This document shows, one piece after another, positions 33,607-42,484 of a DNA stretch of 64,000 nucleotides. How positions within the stretch are numbered: the stretch's first letter is position 1; each line of letters starts with the position of its first letter. The stretch is from CAZNSX01 sp964575845 (GTDB lineage: Bacteria > UBA8248 > CAZNSX01): the NCBI GenBank assembly GCA_964575845.1, contig CAZNSX010000001.1, positions 868,001 through 932,000 on the forward strand, read 5' to 3'. Below the pieces are notes generated by a model. That model worked only from the letters and a program-made list of their open reading frames with translations, did no database searches and was not told the DNA's origin. The position numbers and the translations under genes were made by a program.

Positions 33607-35748
33607 ATGAACGAACAGAGGATGCTGACCTTTTGTCAGCATTGCCATATGATATGTCGGATATCTGTAACCGTAAAGAATGGCAGGATAGAATCTATAA
33701 GGAATTGTATGGGTATCGAGGGGATTAAGGCCATTCACTCTGATGAGCTTATATATCATCCCGACCGTGTAATATATCCCTTGAAAAGAGTGGGCGACAA
33801 GGGCGAAGGTCGATGGAGCCGGATTTCGTGGGTTGAAGCCCTTGATATTATGGCGGAGCGTTTTGGGGAAATTAAAAAAAAATATGGCCCTGAGGCCATC
33901 TGCACAATAAGGGGGTGCGGGCATAAAGATACTGCTTCCTATGCATCATTCCTATTCAGCCATGTCATTGGCACACCGAATCTTATGGATATAAATAGGC
34001 AGTGTAATTGGCCGACGGTAATCGGTGAAATGGTCACTTATGGCGAAGGTCTTTTGACGGAGCGGAGTGCAGATTACCTCCGCTCCAAATGTATTCTGAT
34101 ATGGGGGGCGAATCCTAAACACAACCGCCCGCCGCAGGACAGGGAAATATTTTTGGCCCAGAGAAATGGGGCGAAGATTATCGTGATAGACCCGAGGCCG
34201 CCGGAAGGGATGGGCCCTGGCGGCAGACCAGTCGACCTTTGGCTCAGGGTGAAGCCGGGAACCGACTGCTACCTTGCGTTAGCAATAATTAATACCATTA
34301 TAAACGAAAAATTATATGACGAGGATTTTGTAAATAATTGGTGTATCGGGTTTGAAGAATTAAGAAGGCATATACAGAAATATACCCTGAATGAAGCCGA
34401 AAAGGTCACATGGGTTCCGCAGCAAAAAATTGTCGAGGCTGCTAGGCTATTCAGTACGATCAAGCCCTCCTCTATTCACTCCAGGCTCGGCGCGGGTGCA
34501 CAACATGTGAACGCCACTCAAACAAGCCGGGCCATAGCCATTATCGCCTCGCTGGCTGGTAATATCGACGTGCCCGGCGGGAATTTGATAAGTGACGATT
34601 TAGGGGGATTCAGGCACCAAAGGTCAATGGCTCAATTTCCGATATTCCCTCCGGGGATTGAACAGAAACGCTATGGCGCGGATAAATATCCCTTCTTGTG
34701 CTCCGCCAAGGGGAAAATGGATTTCTTCTTATCCCGACGACAAGCTCACGGCCCCGATTGCCTTGAAGCGATGTTAGAGGGAAGGATAAAGGCCTTTTAT
34801 ATTCCAGGATGCAACATCGTTTTGAGTGAAAGTAACAGCAGAAAGGTATGGCGGGCGCTATCTAACTTGGATTTTCTCGTGGTGGCAGAGCTTTTTATGA
34901 CTCCCACTGCGGAGCTTGCGGACCTGGTTCTTCCTGCGGCGCACTTTTTGGAAACGGAGCTTCCTCTACGCGCATATCAGAGAATGGGGCCGATGGTGTA
35001 TAATTACATTCTCGCCGCCCGAAAAGTCGTTGAACCGAGAGGAGAGTGCTGGGACGATAGGAAGATAGTTATTGAGCTTGCTAAGAGAATGGGTGTACAA
35101 ATTCCCTGGGATAATTTAGATGATTTCAACGACTGGACACTGAAAGATGTTGGTATCATATTCGGGGAGCTTCAGAATAGAAAAGGGCAGCAGCTCGAGT
35201 TCCCTATCGGGTACGAGAAATATAAGCGGGCTGGATTCAAGACGCCTTCCGGAAAGATAGAGCTCTATTCGGAGTCATTCAAAAGCCTTGGTTATGACCC
35301 TCTGCCATCGTACGTGGAGCCATTTCAGGGCCACCTTGACCTAGATGTATTGAAGGACTATCCTTTAATTCTGATTAGTCACAGGGACATTCATTATATC
35401 CATAGTGAGTTCCGGCAACTATCCTCAATCAGGCGGGATTATCCTGACCCTTTGATAGAATTGAATCCCGAGACAGCGAGGGAGCTGGCCGTAGAAGAGG
35501 GGGACATTATATATGTAGAGACGCCTTCATTTCGAGATCGAATGGCGGGAAAGGCGAGGTTTGTATCAGACCTTCATCCGAAAGTCGTATCCTGTGTTTC
35601 GCATTGGTGGTTTCCAGAAAAAAGAGGTCCGGAGCGCGGCTGCTACGATTCCAACATAAATGCTATCATATCTTACGGTCCACCACACGACCCTGTTACC
35701 GGCGCTCATCAAGCCAGGTCGATTCCGTGCAGGGTGGTCAAAAAGTAA
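33607..35748 (+). CDS. molybdopterin-dependent oxidoreductase (DMSO reductase superfamily)
   Basis: The 713-residue protein has an N-terminal 4Fe-4S motif (Cys10, Cys13, Cys17, Cys34 in TFCQHCHMICR and IRNCMGIEG), then the bis-MGD binding domains: IWGANPKHNRPP, IVIDPRPPE, RLGAGAQHVNATQTSRAI, PTAELADLVLPAAHFLETE, and the C-terminal beta-barrel (LIELNPETARELAVEEGD, SHWWFPEK). A candidate Mo/W ligand is Cys133 in INRQCNWPTVIGE. There is no Tat signal, so it is probably cytoplasmic. No electron-transfer subunit is adjacent. It follows the corrinoid/UroD pair by 291 bases, in which I see no other gene. The family includes formate dehydrogenases, thiosulfate/polysulfide reductases and acetylene hydratase; I cannot choose. 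FdhD at 20647 could serve it. Confidence 0.87.
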   Translation: MNEQRMLTFCQHCHMICRISVTVKNGRIESIRNCMGIEGIKAIHSDELIYHPDRVIYPLKRVGDKGEGRWSRISWVEALDIMAERFGEIKKKYGPEAICTIRGCGHKDTASYASFLFSHVIGTPNLMDINRQCNWPTVIGEMVTYGEGLLTERSADYLRSKCILIWGANPKHNRPPQDREIFLAQRNGAKIIVIDPRPPEGMGPGGRPVDLWLRVKPGTDCYLALAIINTIINEKLYDEDFVNNWCIGFEELRRHIQKYTLNEAEKVTWVPQQKIVEAARLFSTIKPSSIHSRLGAGAQHVNATQTSRAIAIIASLAGNIDVPGGNLISDDLGGFRHQRSMAQFPIFPPGIEQKRYGADKYPFLCSAKGKMDFFLSRRQAHGPDCLEAMLEGRIKAFYIPGCNIVLSESNSRKVWRALSNLDFLVVAELFMTPTAELADLVLPAAHFLETELPLRAYQRMGPMVYNYILAARKVVEPRGECWDDRKIVIELAKRMGVQIPWDNLDDFNDWTLKDVGIIFGELQNRKGQQLEFPIGYEKYKRAGFKTPSGKIELYSESFKSLGYDPLPSYVEPFQGHLDLDVLKDYPLILISHRDIHYIHSEFRQLSSIRRDYPDPLIELNPETARELAVEEGDIIYVETPSFRDRMAGKARFVSDLHPKVVSCVSHWWFPEKRGPERGCYDSNINAIISYGPPHDPVTGAHQARSIPCRVVKK

Positions 35749-35789
35749 CCACTGCTTGAATCCGGCAGCTTGACGAAACATCCTTATTA

Positions 35790-36227
35790 ATGGAAATTTA
35801 CAATGACCCGGCAAACCGCTCCATCGCGGATTTTTTTGGCTCACCTTCCATGAAGATCATTGATGGTGAGGTGCGCTCAATCGATGGCCAACCCCATTTT
35901 GTGGCCCCGAGCCTAACGGTTCCTCTGACCCGGTTTGGAGACCTTCACTCGAAGGACGTCGCTCTCGGGATCCGGCCGGAGCAGATTCAGCTCCTTCCCC
36001 AAGGCCCGTACTCTGCGGCCATCGACCTGATTGAGCCTCTGGGAAAAGATACCCTGCTCTATCTCGTCGATTACGCAGCAGGGAGGATGCGGCCGCTTAT
36101 CCTCATTGTGGATGGCGGCTTCGAGGGCGAGCTGGGCGAGAGGCTCTCCTTCAAATTTCCCGAGGATAAGATCTACCTTTTCGAAGAGAGCGGAGAACGA
36201 ATAAGGCAAAGCCACTCTAGGGAATGA
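35790..36227 (+). pseudogene. C-terminal (TOBE) remnant of an ABC transporter ATPase
   Basis: The frame reads MEIYNDPANRSIADFFGSPS, the segment after the ATPase core of UgpC/MalK/PotA-type proteins (consensus P-x-E-I-Y-x-x-P-A-N-x-F-V-A-x-F-I-G-S-P). It continues through a TOBE-type domain with ALGIRPEQIQL and a C-terminal fold. The whole nucleotide-binding domain (about 230 residues) is missing, and the 41 bases upstream do not encode it. The N-terminal Met is an ordinary internal residue of the parent. No permease is near. A related transporter piece lies at 43525-43704. Confidence 0.75.
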
Positions 36228-36240
36228 TAGGAGAAAGAAA

Positions 36241-36272
36241 AAAATGGAGGGGGCATGAGCCCCCTCCATTTG
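36241..36272 (-). terminator. rho-independent terminator of the alpha/beta hydrolase gene
   Basis: A perfect 11-bp stem ATGGAGGGGGC/GCCCCCTCCAT with a 4-base loop is followed on the minus strand by TTTTTTTC. It lies just after the stop at 36283. Confidence 0.88.
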
Positions 36273-36282
36273 CCATATCCCC

Positions 36283-37497
36283 TCAGGAAACTCCCCACCA
36301 CGGGGGCCGCACATCTTTATCGCTGAAGGTGCCGTCTTTTTCGAAAAAGAACCTCCTGTCCATATCGGGCCTGAAATTCCCCTCGAGCATGGAAAGGAGC
36401 CAGTCCGCACCCTGGCTCAAGAAATCCGAACCCACGCCCCCCAGGGGGTGGTACTCGTTGCCGTAAACCCACATTTCCTTGGGCGTGGCCGCGCGCTCGT
36501 AAGTGGCTATGGCCTGCTCCAGGGGCGTCAGCTCGTCGAACTCACCGTGGGCCATGAGGTAGGGACACTTTATCTTTTTCACGAGGTCTCCCAGGTACAT
36601 GTGCGCCAGAACTTCCCTGTCGAATTTCTCCTCATCTTCATAGCCGGCCATATACATGAAGTTGAGCTTGAAGTTGGGCTGGGCAACGTTGAAGATGACG
36701 TGCATGGTGCCGTAGCAACCCATGCAGGTGGCGCAGGCCTTGAGGCGCTCGTCATGGGCCGCAATGCGGGAGCCCCAGTAAGAGCCCATGCTCACGCCGA
36801 AGAGCACGATGCGTTCCTTGTCCACTTCCTTCCTGGTGCAGAGGTAGTCGATGAAGGCACTGCCGGCCCGCTCGTAATTATCGAGAGTGCACTTAAGGCC
36901 ATGGAGCAGGGACTCGCCCTGGCCGGGGCCGTCGATGGAGAGACAGGCGAAGCCCCGTGGCAGGAAGTAGCGCTTCATTGCGGCGACCCAGTCCTCCTTG
37001 AACATGTCCATTCCCGGGCCGAGGATGACACACGGGTGAGGCCCCTTTCCTCCTGGGAGGGCGAAGATGGCATAAAGCTTCTTCCCCTCGAAAGGAAGCT
37101 CCACCCTCTCAAATGGGGTCGGGTCGTACTCAGCCACCTTATTGAAGCAGTGGACCAACTTCTGGTGGAAGGCGCTCTTCCTGGGGTCATCCCCATAGAA
37201 GCCGTACTGAGCCCGACCGTAAAGGAGCATGGCCCGGGCGTAGAAGTCTCTCGCCGCCCCTTTGAATCCCCTCTCCTCAGCCCAGCAGGCCTTCCGCTCG
37301 ACCTCATGGGCGGTGGTACCCCAGGCGCGGGCGAAATGAAGGGTGGAGCCCACTTTACCGAAGACGCGGTCCACGTCGGAATGAAAGTAGCCGAGCTCCT
37401 CAAAGAAACCTCTCACCTCGGGGTGCAGGATGTCCCAGCCTCCCAGCGTCACCAGAGCATCCAGAACCCAGCGCTGTCCCGTTCTTTGGGTAGCCAT
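36283..37497 (-). CDS. alpha/beta hydrolase (FrsA/DHPON-hydrolase-like)
   Basis: The 404-residue protein has an N-terminal helical region (1-130) and an alpha/beta hydrolase core. The nucleophile is in LFGVSMGSYWG, the acid in HGEFDELTP and the base in NEYHPLGG; the oxyanion loop is VILGPGMDMFKED. The helical cap plus core is the plan of 2,6-dihydroxypseudooxynicotine hydrolase-like enzymes, which cleave C-C bonds, and of FrsA. There is no signal peptide. AGGAGGAGG precedes ATG 37497. It is divergent from the LVIVD gene at 37685. The substrate is unknown, but the setting is catabolic. Confidence 0.85.
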   Translation of the reverse strand: MATQRTGQRWVLDALVTLGGWDILHPEVRGFFEELGYFHSDVDRVFGKVGSTLHFARAWGTTAHEVERKACWAEERGFKGAARDFYARAMLLYGRAQYGFYGDDPRKSAFHQKLVHCFNKVAEYDPTPFERVELPFEGKKLYAIFALPGGKGPHPCVILGPGMDMFKEDWVAAMKRYFLPRGFACLSIDGPGQGESLLHGLKCTLDNYERAGSAFIDYLCTRKEVDKERIVLFGVSMGSYWGSRIAAHDERLKACATCMGCYGTMHVIFNVAQPNFKLNFMYMAGYEDEEKFDREVLAHMYLGDLVKKIKCPYLMAHGEFDELTPLEQAIATYERAATPKEMWVYGNEYHPLGGVGSDFLSQGADWLLSMLEGNFRPDMDRRFFFEKDGTFSDKDVRPPWWGVS

Positions 37498-37684
37498 CTC
37501 TGTTCCCTCCTCCTAATGAGATGGAATTCATGTGGCAAAAAGGTCTGCGAACCCTGAAACTTTTTGCTTGAAATTTGAGATGGAGTAAGGATGGAATCAC
37601 TAATTAGTTTATTCTTGCAGCTAAAGCAATAGGATTTTTTGGTTTCTCTTCTCTTGCGTTGAAGCTCATGGGAGGGCACTCGTG

Positions 37685-38854
37685 ATGAAAGGCGCTGAGA
37701 GTAAGAACGTGAAGGTCATCGGTCACACCGATATGGACGGGAGAGGAGATGCCATCTGTGCCATCCGAAGAGGGGATCACCTTTACGTGGGCCATGTATT
37801 CAGCCGGGGCGTCTCCATACTCGACGTCTCAAACCCCATGAAACCCAAAGTGGCCAAATGGCTCCCCAACCCCTCCCCCAACACATGGAATACGAATATA
37901 GCCGTGTCGGGGGACCTGCTCCTCGCGGCTGATGAGATGGACCTCTTCACCGGAAACCCCCTCCAGTGCAGTGCGGCCGGAATGGCCATCTACGATATCT
38001 CAAGGCCCGCTGAACCTAAGAAAATAGCCTACTGGAAGACCTCTGGCTTCGGGGTGCACCGGATATGGTTCGTTGACGGCCGCTTCGCCCACGTGCCCGC
38101 CCATCTCGAAGGCTACACCCGTTTCATCTACACCCTCCTCGACCTTGCGGACCCCACCAGGCCGCAGGAGGTGGGCAGGTGGTGGTACCCGGGGATGTGG
38201 GAGGCGGGCGGAGAGACTCCCGCCTGGAAGCCGCCCGATAACGTCTGGCTCCACGGGTGCGTCGTCCACGGAAATCGCTCCTACAGCGGCTGGTGGGACG
38301 GGGGCTTCGTTATCCTCGATGTCTCAAACTACAGCGACATCAAATATGTGAGCGGTTTCAATTGGCACCCACCCTATGGAGGAGCCACCCACTCCACAGT
38401 TCCCCTTCCTGACAGGAACCTGCTAATAGTGGGGGATGAGGCCATCAAGAATAACTGCGAGGAGGGAGAGAAGCTCGCCTGGGTGGTGGATATCAGGGCC
38501 GAGAAAAACCCCGTGCCGATAGCCACCTTCCCGGTGCCCGAGGGCCCCTACAAACATCCGGGCGTTCGTTTCGGACCCCACTGCATCTGGGAGAATAGGC
38601 CCGATGGGCTTGTGAGCGACGAGCTCATCTTCATGGCCTACTTCAGGGCCGGGCTCCGGATCTTCGATATCTCAAACCCCTACCGGCCCGAGGAAGTGGG
38701 CTATTTCGTGCCTCCTCCTCCCAAGAAGATGGTGGACCCGCGGCCGGGCCAGGCGCTTGCGCCATCGAGCCAGGACGTTTTCGTTGATAAGGAGGGCCTG
38801 ATATACCTCACCGACTATAACTGCGGCATCTACATACTTGAGTTCACCGGCTGA
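37685..38854 (+). CDS. LVIVD-repeat beta-propeller protein
   Basis: ATG 37685 (MKGAESKNVKVIG) has GGAGGG nine bases upstream; an in-frame GTG three bases earlier is also possible. The 389-residue protein is built of LVIVD-type blades: GVSILDVSNPMKPK, GMAIYDISRPAEPKKI, TLLDLADPTRPQEVG, GFVILDVSNYSDIK, GLRIFDISNPYRPEEVG and a last YITDYNCGIYILEF-like blade. It has no signal peptide. Conserved His, Asp and Glu residues between blades (HGCVVHGNR, TPAWKPPDN, FGPHCIWENR) are unusual for a purely structural propeller and may bind a metal or ligand. It begins the plus-strand catabolic run and is the intact partner of the broken copy at 26457. Confidence 0.75.
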   Translation: MKGAESKNVKVIGHTDMDGRGDAICAIRRGDHLYVGHVFSRGVSILDVSNPMKPKVAKWLPNPSPNTWNTNIAVSGDLLLAADEMDLFTGNPLQCSAAGMAIYDISRPAEPKKIAYWKTSGFGVHRIWFVDGRFAHVPAHLEGYTRFIYTLLDLADPTRPQEVGRWWYPGMWEAGGETPAWKPPDNVWLHGCVVHGNRSYSGWWDGGFVILDVSNYSDIKYVSGFNWHPPYGGATHSTVPLPDRNLLIVGDEAIKNNCEEGEKLAWVVDIRAEKNPVPIATFPVPEGPYKHPGVRFGPHCIWENRPDGLVSDELIFMAYFRAGLRIFDISNPYRPEEVGYFVPPPPKKMVDPRPGQALAPSSQDVFVDKEGLIYLTDYNCGIYILEFTG

Positions 38855-38966
38855 AGCCGCCCCAGGGGGCCTATGCTGAGGGCGGGTTTTTAGAACCTTC
38901 TCTCATACCAAACCTGCTCATAGTGGCATTCCTTCTGATGACCATAATCACTCCGGGAGGGAGAAG

Positions 38967-40175
38967 ATGGTTGACATGAGGCTTACCGAGGAGCAGTTGG
39001 AATTACAAAAACTCGTGCGAGAGTTTGCTTTAAGGGAGCTGAAGCCGATTGCGGCCGAGTGTGACAGAAAAGCCCAGAGCGACCCCGGCGGTTGTTTTCC
39101 GATTGAAGTGCTCAAAGCCGCGTCGAGGCTCGGGCTGAGGACGCTCGGACTTCCCAGGGAATACGGAGGGGCGAACATAGGGGTCCTGACCCACTCCCTC
39201 CTCCTTGAGGAAGTAATGGCGGTCGAGCCGGGCTTCGGTGGCGTATTTCATCAGGTCTGGCGGCTCTCACAGCATATCGCCGAGTTCGGGACGGAGGAGC
39301 AGAAGAAAAAATTCCTCTTGCCATTCGTTGAGGACGACACCTGTCTTATATCCATTGGGATGACGGAGCCGGGGGCCGGGACGGACAATACCCTACCGTA
39401 CGGGGGTGTAGATGGCGGAATGAGGCTCTCGGCGGTAAAGCAGGGGAGCGAGTGGGTGCTGAGCGGAACGAAGCACTTCATAGCCTGCGCGGCCCTTGCA
39501 AAGATATTCTTCGTTCTGGCGAGGACCGACCCGAATGTGCCGGTTTCAAAGGGAGTAACCCAATTTCTGCTTTGGCGGGATACGCCGGGCTTCAAGGTCG
39601 CCCGCACTCATGACAAGCTGGGGGCGGCTCTCCTCATGAACGCCGAGCTCGTTCTTGAAAACGTCCGGGTTCCGGAATCGGATGTCTATATAGGTGAAAA
39701 CCTGGGCCTTTCAAGTAGGGGGAGAAACTATGGGAGAAGCATCCCCATGGTCGCAACCTTCGGCTTGGGGATAGCGAGGGGAGCTTATGAGGCGGCCCTC
39801 GCCTACGCAAGGGAGAGGGTTCAAGGAGGCAAACCCATCATCAAGCACGACGCCATCGCAATGCGCCTGGCCGATATGCTGACGCTGATCGAAGCCACCC
39901 GAAGCACCATATGGAAGGCGGCATGGTCTGCTGATAACCTGGAGACCTACAACGTGAGGGAGGCTCTCATAGCGAGCTATATGAGTACTGTGTGTGCCAG
40001 GAGGGTTTGCGATGGCGCCTTACAGGTCTTCGGCAGAGAGGGCTACATGAGGGACAGGCCCGTGGAGAAGTTTTATCGAGATGCCCACATGTGCAATCAC
40101 ATAAACAGCACCGTGGACGGAAGGCTCATGAGAATCGGAAAGCTTGTCGCCGGTCAGCCTCTCTATGTCCTCTGA
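38967..40175 (+). CDS. acyl-CoA dehydrogenase-family flavoprotein 1
   Basis: The 402-residue protein has the three acyl-CoA dehydrogenase domains: the N-terminal helical part (MRLTEEQLELQKLVREFALRE), the middle domain with ISIGMTEPGAGTDNT (FAD binding) and KHFIACAALA, and the C-terminal helical domain with RERVQGGKPIIKHDAIAMRLADM and ALQVFGREGYMRDRPVEKFYRDA. At the place of the catalytic Glu (IYEGT in medium-chain enzymes) it reads HINST, so Asn replaces Glu; the alternative Glu of isovaleryl-CoA dehydrogenase is also not seen. GGAGGG precedes the ATG. Its neighbour 47 bases downstream is a paralogue, so the two may form a heteromer. Confidence 0.9.
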   Translation: MVDMRLTEEQLELQKLVREFALRELKPIAAECDRKAQSDPGGCFPIEVLKAASRLGLRTLGLPREYGGANIGVLTHSLLLEEVMAVEPGFGGVFHQVWRLSQHIAEFGTEEQKKKFLLPFVEDDTCLISIGMTEPGAGTDNTLPYGGVDGGMRLSAVKQGSEWVLSGTKHFIACAALAKIFFVLARTDPNVPVSKGVTQFLLWRDTPGFKVARTHDKLGAALLMNAELVLENVRVPESDVYIGENLGLSSRGRNYGRSIPMVATFGLGIARGAYEAALAYARERVQGGKPIIKHDAIAMRLADMLTLIEATRSTIWKAAWSADNLETYNVREALIASYMSTVCARRVCDGALQVFGREGYMRDRPVEKFYRDAHMCNHINSTVDGRLMRIGKLVAGQPLYVL

Positions 40176-40222
40176 GAGAGGAAGAGACGGGAAACCCCTT
40201 TTGATAGGAGGAAGCTTTCATC

Positions 40223-41425
40223 ATGGTGGATTTCTCTCTTTCCGAGGAGCAAAAAGCTCTCCAAAAACTATGCAGGGATTTCGGCCAGCGCTTTCTTAAG
40301 CCAATTGCCGACGAGCTTGACAGAAAAGCGGCCGAGGAGCCAGGGGGGTGTTTCCCCTGGGATGTGCTGAAAGAGTTCTCATCTCTAGGGCTTAAGAATT
40401 TGCCGCTCCCGGAGGGCCGCGGTGGAGCGGATATGGGAGTGCTCACCCATTGTGTTCTGCTTGAAGAGCTCATGGCCGCGGAGGCCGGCTTCGCCGCCGC
40501 CATTCACCAGGCATGGAAGCTCTCGGGCCTCCTCATCGAGTGCGGCACGGAGGAGCAGATATCGAAATACATTCAGATGTATGCAGAAGATGACACCTGC
40601 CTCATGGCAGATGGAACCACCGGCCTGGATTCCGGCTCTGCCGCCCCTCTGGCCTATAAGGTGGCCGAGGGCGGTTGCCGCCTCTCCGCGGTGCGAGAAA
40701 GCTCGGGCTGGGTGCTGGATGGGAGGAAGCGCTTCGCAGCGTGCGGGGCGATCGCAAAGGTCTTCATCGTTGAGGCAAGAACGAATGGAGGGGTTCCAGG
40801 TTCAGGGGGAATGACTGGCTTCATCCTCACGAAGGAGGCCCCAGGCTTTGCGATAGGCAAGCTTCATGACAAAATGGGAGCGAGGCTTCTTACTGACTCC
40901 GAGCTTCTCTTTGAGAAATGCCGTGTCCCAGAGCAAGACGTGCTGTTCGGAGGCGAGGGGAAGGCTTGCGAGGCGAGGGCACGATATTTCGTGAGAGTTT
41001 CCCCCGCGGGCGGAGCGTTTGGGGTTGGAATTGCCAGGGCTGCGCTTGAGGAGACTATAGAATACGCGAGGAACAGGGTCCAGGGAGGAAAACCCATAAT
41101 CGAACACGATGTCGTGGCCCTAAGGCTCGCCGAGATGGCGGTCGATGTCGAGACGGCCCGCGCTTTGGTCTGGAAGGCCGCCTGGTACTCGGATAATGAA
41201 GCGAATCATGACCCCAAGATAGGACTCGCAGCCACCCTCTTCGCCTCGGAGGCCGCCCCCCGCGTTTGCGATGCCGCCATCCAGATATTCGGGGGCTCGG
41301 GCTACATGAAGGATTATCCTGTCCAGAAGTATTGGCGGGACTCTTTGATGTGTTACTCCATCCACGGGATGAACGACATAATCCGCTTAAAAATGGGAAG
41401 GCATCTGGATGCCGAGCATGATTGA
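40223..41425 (+). CDS. acyl-CoA dehydrogenase-family flavoprotein 2
   Basis: The 400-residue paralogue of the preceding gene shares MVDFSLSEEQKALQKLCRDF, NRVQGGKPIIEHDVVALRLAEM and IQIFGGSGYMKDYPVQKYWRD. Its middle domain is less canonical: the FAD-contact TEPGAGTD is replaced by DGTTGLDSGSA. The catalytic Glu position (IYEGT) reads SIHGM, so His replaces Glu. AGGAGGAAG precedes the ATG. It ends four bases after a TTG and overlaps the region of the next gene's RBS, so translation is probably coupled. The pair plus the next three genes look like a beta-oxidation-like pathway for an unusual acyl-CoA. Confidence 0.9.
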   Translation: MVDFSLSEEQKALQKLCRDFGQRFLKPIADELDRKAAEEPGGCFPWDVLKEFSSLGLKNLPLPEGRGGADMGVLTHCVLLEELMAAEAGFAAAIHQAWKLSGLLIECGTEEQISKYIQMYAEDDTCLMADGTTGLDSGSAAPLAYKVAEGGCRLSAVRESSGWVLDGRKRFAACGAIAKVFIVEARTNGGVPGSGGMTGFILTKEAPGFAIGKLHDKMGARLLTDSELLFEKCRVPEQDVLFGGEGKACEARARYFVRVSPAGGAFGVGIARAALEETIEYARNRVQGGKPIIEHDVVALRLAEMAVDVETARALVWKAAWYSDNEANHDPKIGLAATLFASEAAPRVCDAAIQIFGGSGYMKDYPVQKYWRDSLMCYSIHGMNDIIRLKMGRHLDAEHD

Positions 41426-41439
41426 TGGGAGGATGGTCA

Positions 41440-42474
41440 ATGCGCGCGATGGTGCTTCATCAATTCTCAACCCCGCTCAGGATGGAAGACCTCCCCACAC
41501 CAAGGGCCGAGCCCGACGAGGTGGTGGTGAAGGTGCGGGCCTGCGCTCCGGATATGCTCGATGTCAAGGTGCGGGCCGGGCAATATAACGTCGCCCCTCC
41601 CCGAGTCCTCGGGCACGAGATATCGGGTGAGGTGGCAGAGGTCGGCTCTTCGGTCAAGAACCTCAGGGAGGGGGATAGGGTTGTCGTTTACGACTACCTG
41701 AACTGCGGCGCCTGTGAGTTCTGTTGGAACGGCAGAGAGACCCTCTGCCGGAACAACAGGGGCATAGTGGGCCTCGCGATAGATGGTGGGTTCGCCGATT
41801 ACGTGAAGCTTCCCGGAAGAAATGTACTGCCGATCCCGGAGGATGTGTCTCACGAGGCGGCGACGACGCTCGTGAGCCCTGTCTCCACTTCTCTCCATGC
41901 CCTGAGAGAAAGGGCCAAGGTAACGCCGGGCGACCGTCTGCTCATCGTTGGAGCCGCGGGCGGGGTAGGCATCCATATGGTTCAAATGGCGAGACTCTTC
42001 GGGGCGAGCGTCATCGGGGCGGATGTCTCGGATGAGAAAAACGAAAAGATCAAAGGATACGGGGCAGAATCCCTCATCAACACGACCGAGAAACCCTTCG
42101 ACCAATCTTTCGACCAGGCCGTCATGGAGGTCACAGATGGACGGGGGGTGGATGCGGCGATCGACCTCTACGGGTCATCCGCATCCCTTGCCGCCTGCTA
42201 TCGCTGTCTCGACACTGCTGGTACCCTTGTCCATATCGGTTCAAAGATAGGCGATAAACTCGAGATAGACCCGACCCGCCTCACCATGAAGGAGGTCGTT
42301 ATCACTGGATGCCGCTACAACACCAAGGAGGAGTTCTATAGGTCTCTCGACCTTGTTAGGACTGGTAAAATAAAGCCGGTCGTCCCCTTTTCATTTCCGC
42401 TAGAAGACCTGAATGAAACCCTCAACATGATCGAAGAGAGGAAGGTCTTCGGAAGGGCGGTTGCCATTTTATAG
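41440..42474 (+). CDS. zinc-type medium-chain alcohol dehydrogenase
   Basis: Start ATG 41440 has GGGAGG seven bases upstream; earlier in-frame TTG and ATG (41422, 41425) overlap the previous stop. The 344-residue protein has the GroES-like catalytic domain (LGHEISGEVAEVGSSV with the catalytic-zinc His-Glu pair) and three Cys of a structural-zinc-like loop (CGACEFCWNGRETLCRNN), then the Rossmann domain (VGAAGGVGIHMVQMARLFGA). The first catalytic-zinc ligand position reads CAPDMLD, with Cys kept. It should oxidise a hydroxyl or reduce a carbonyl or enoyl group with NAD(P)(H). It ends ten bases before the next gene. Confidence 0.9.
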   Translation: MRAMVLHQFSTPLRMEDLPTPRAEPDEVVVKVRACAPDMLDVKVRAGQYNVAPPRVLGHEISGEVAEVGSSVKNLREGDRVVVYDYLNCGACEFCWNGRETLCRNNRGIVGLAIDGGFADYVKLPGRNVLPIPEDVSHEAATTLVSPVSTSLHALRERAKVTPGDRLLIVGAAGGVGIHMVQMARLFGASVIGADVSDEKNEKIKGYGAESLINTTEKPFDQSFDQAVMEVTDGRGVDAAIDLYGSSASLAACYRCLDTAGTLVHIGSKIGDKLEIDPTRLTMKEVVITGCRYNTKEEFYRSLDLVRTGKIKPVVPFSFPLEDLNETLNMIEERKVFGRAVAIL

Positions 42475-42484
42475 AGGGAAAAAG

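Noticed and set aside
36448..37557. 369-codon plus-strand frame
   Set aside because: It lies opposite the alpha/beta hydrolase gene and shows only mirrored codon bias.
41422..41439. earlier starts (TTG 41422, ATG 41425) for the alcohol dehydrogenase
   Set aside because: They overlap the stop of the previous gene and lie before the GGGAGG that sits correctly for ATG 41440.
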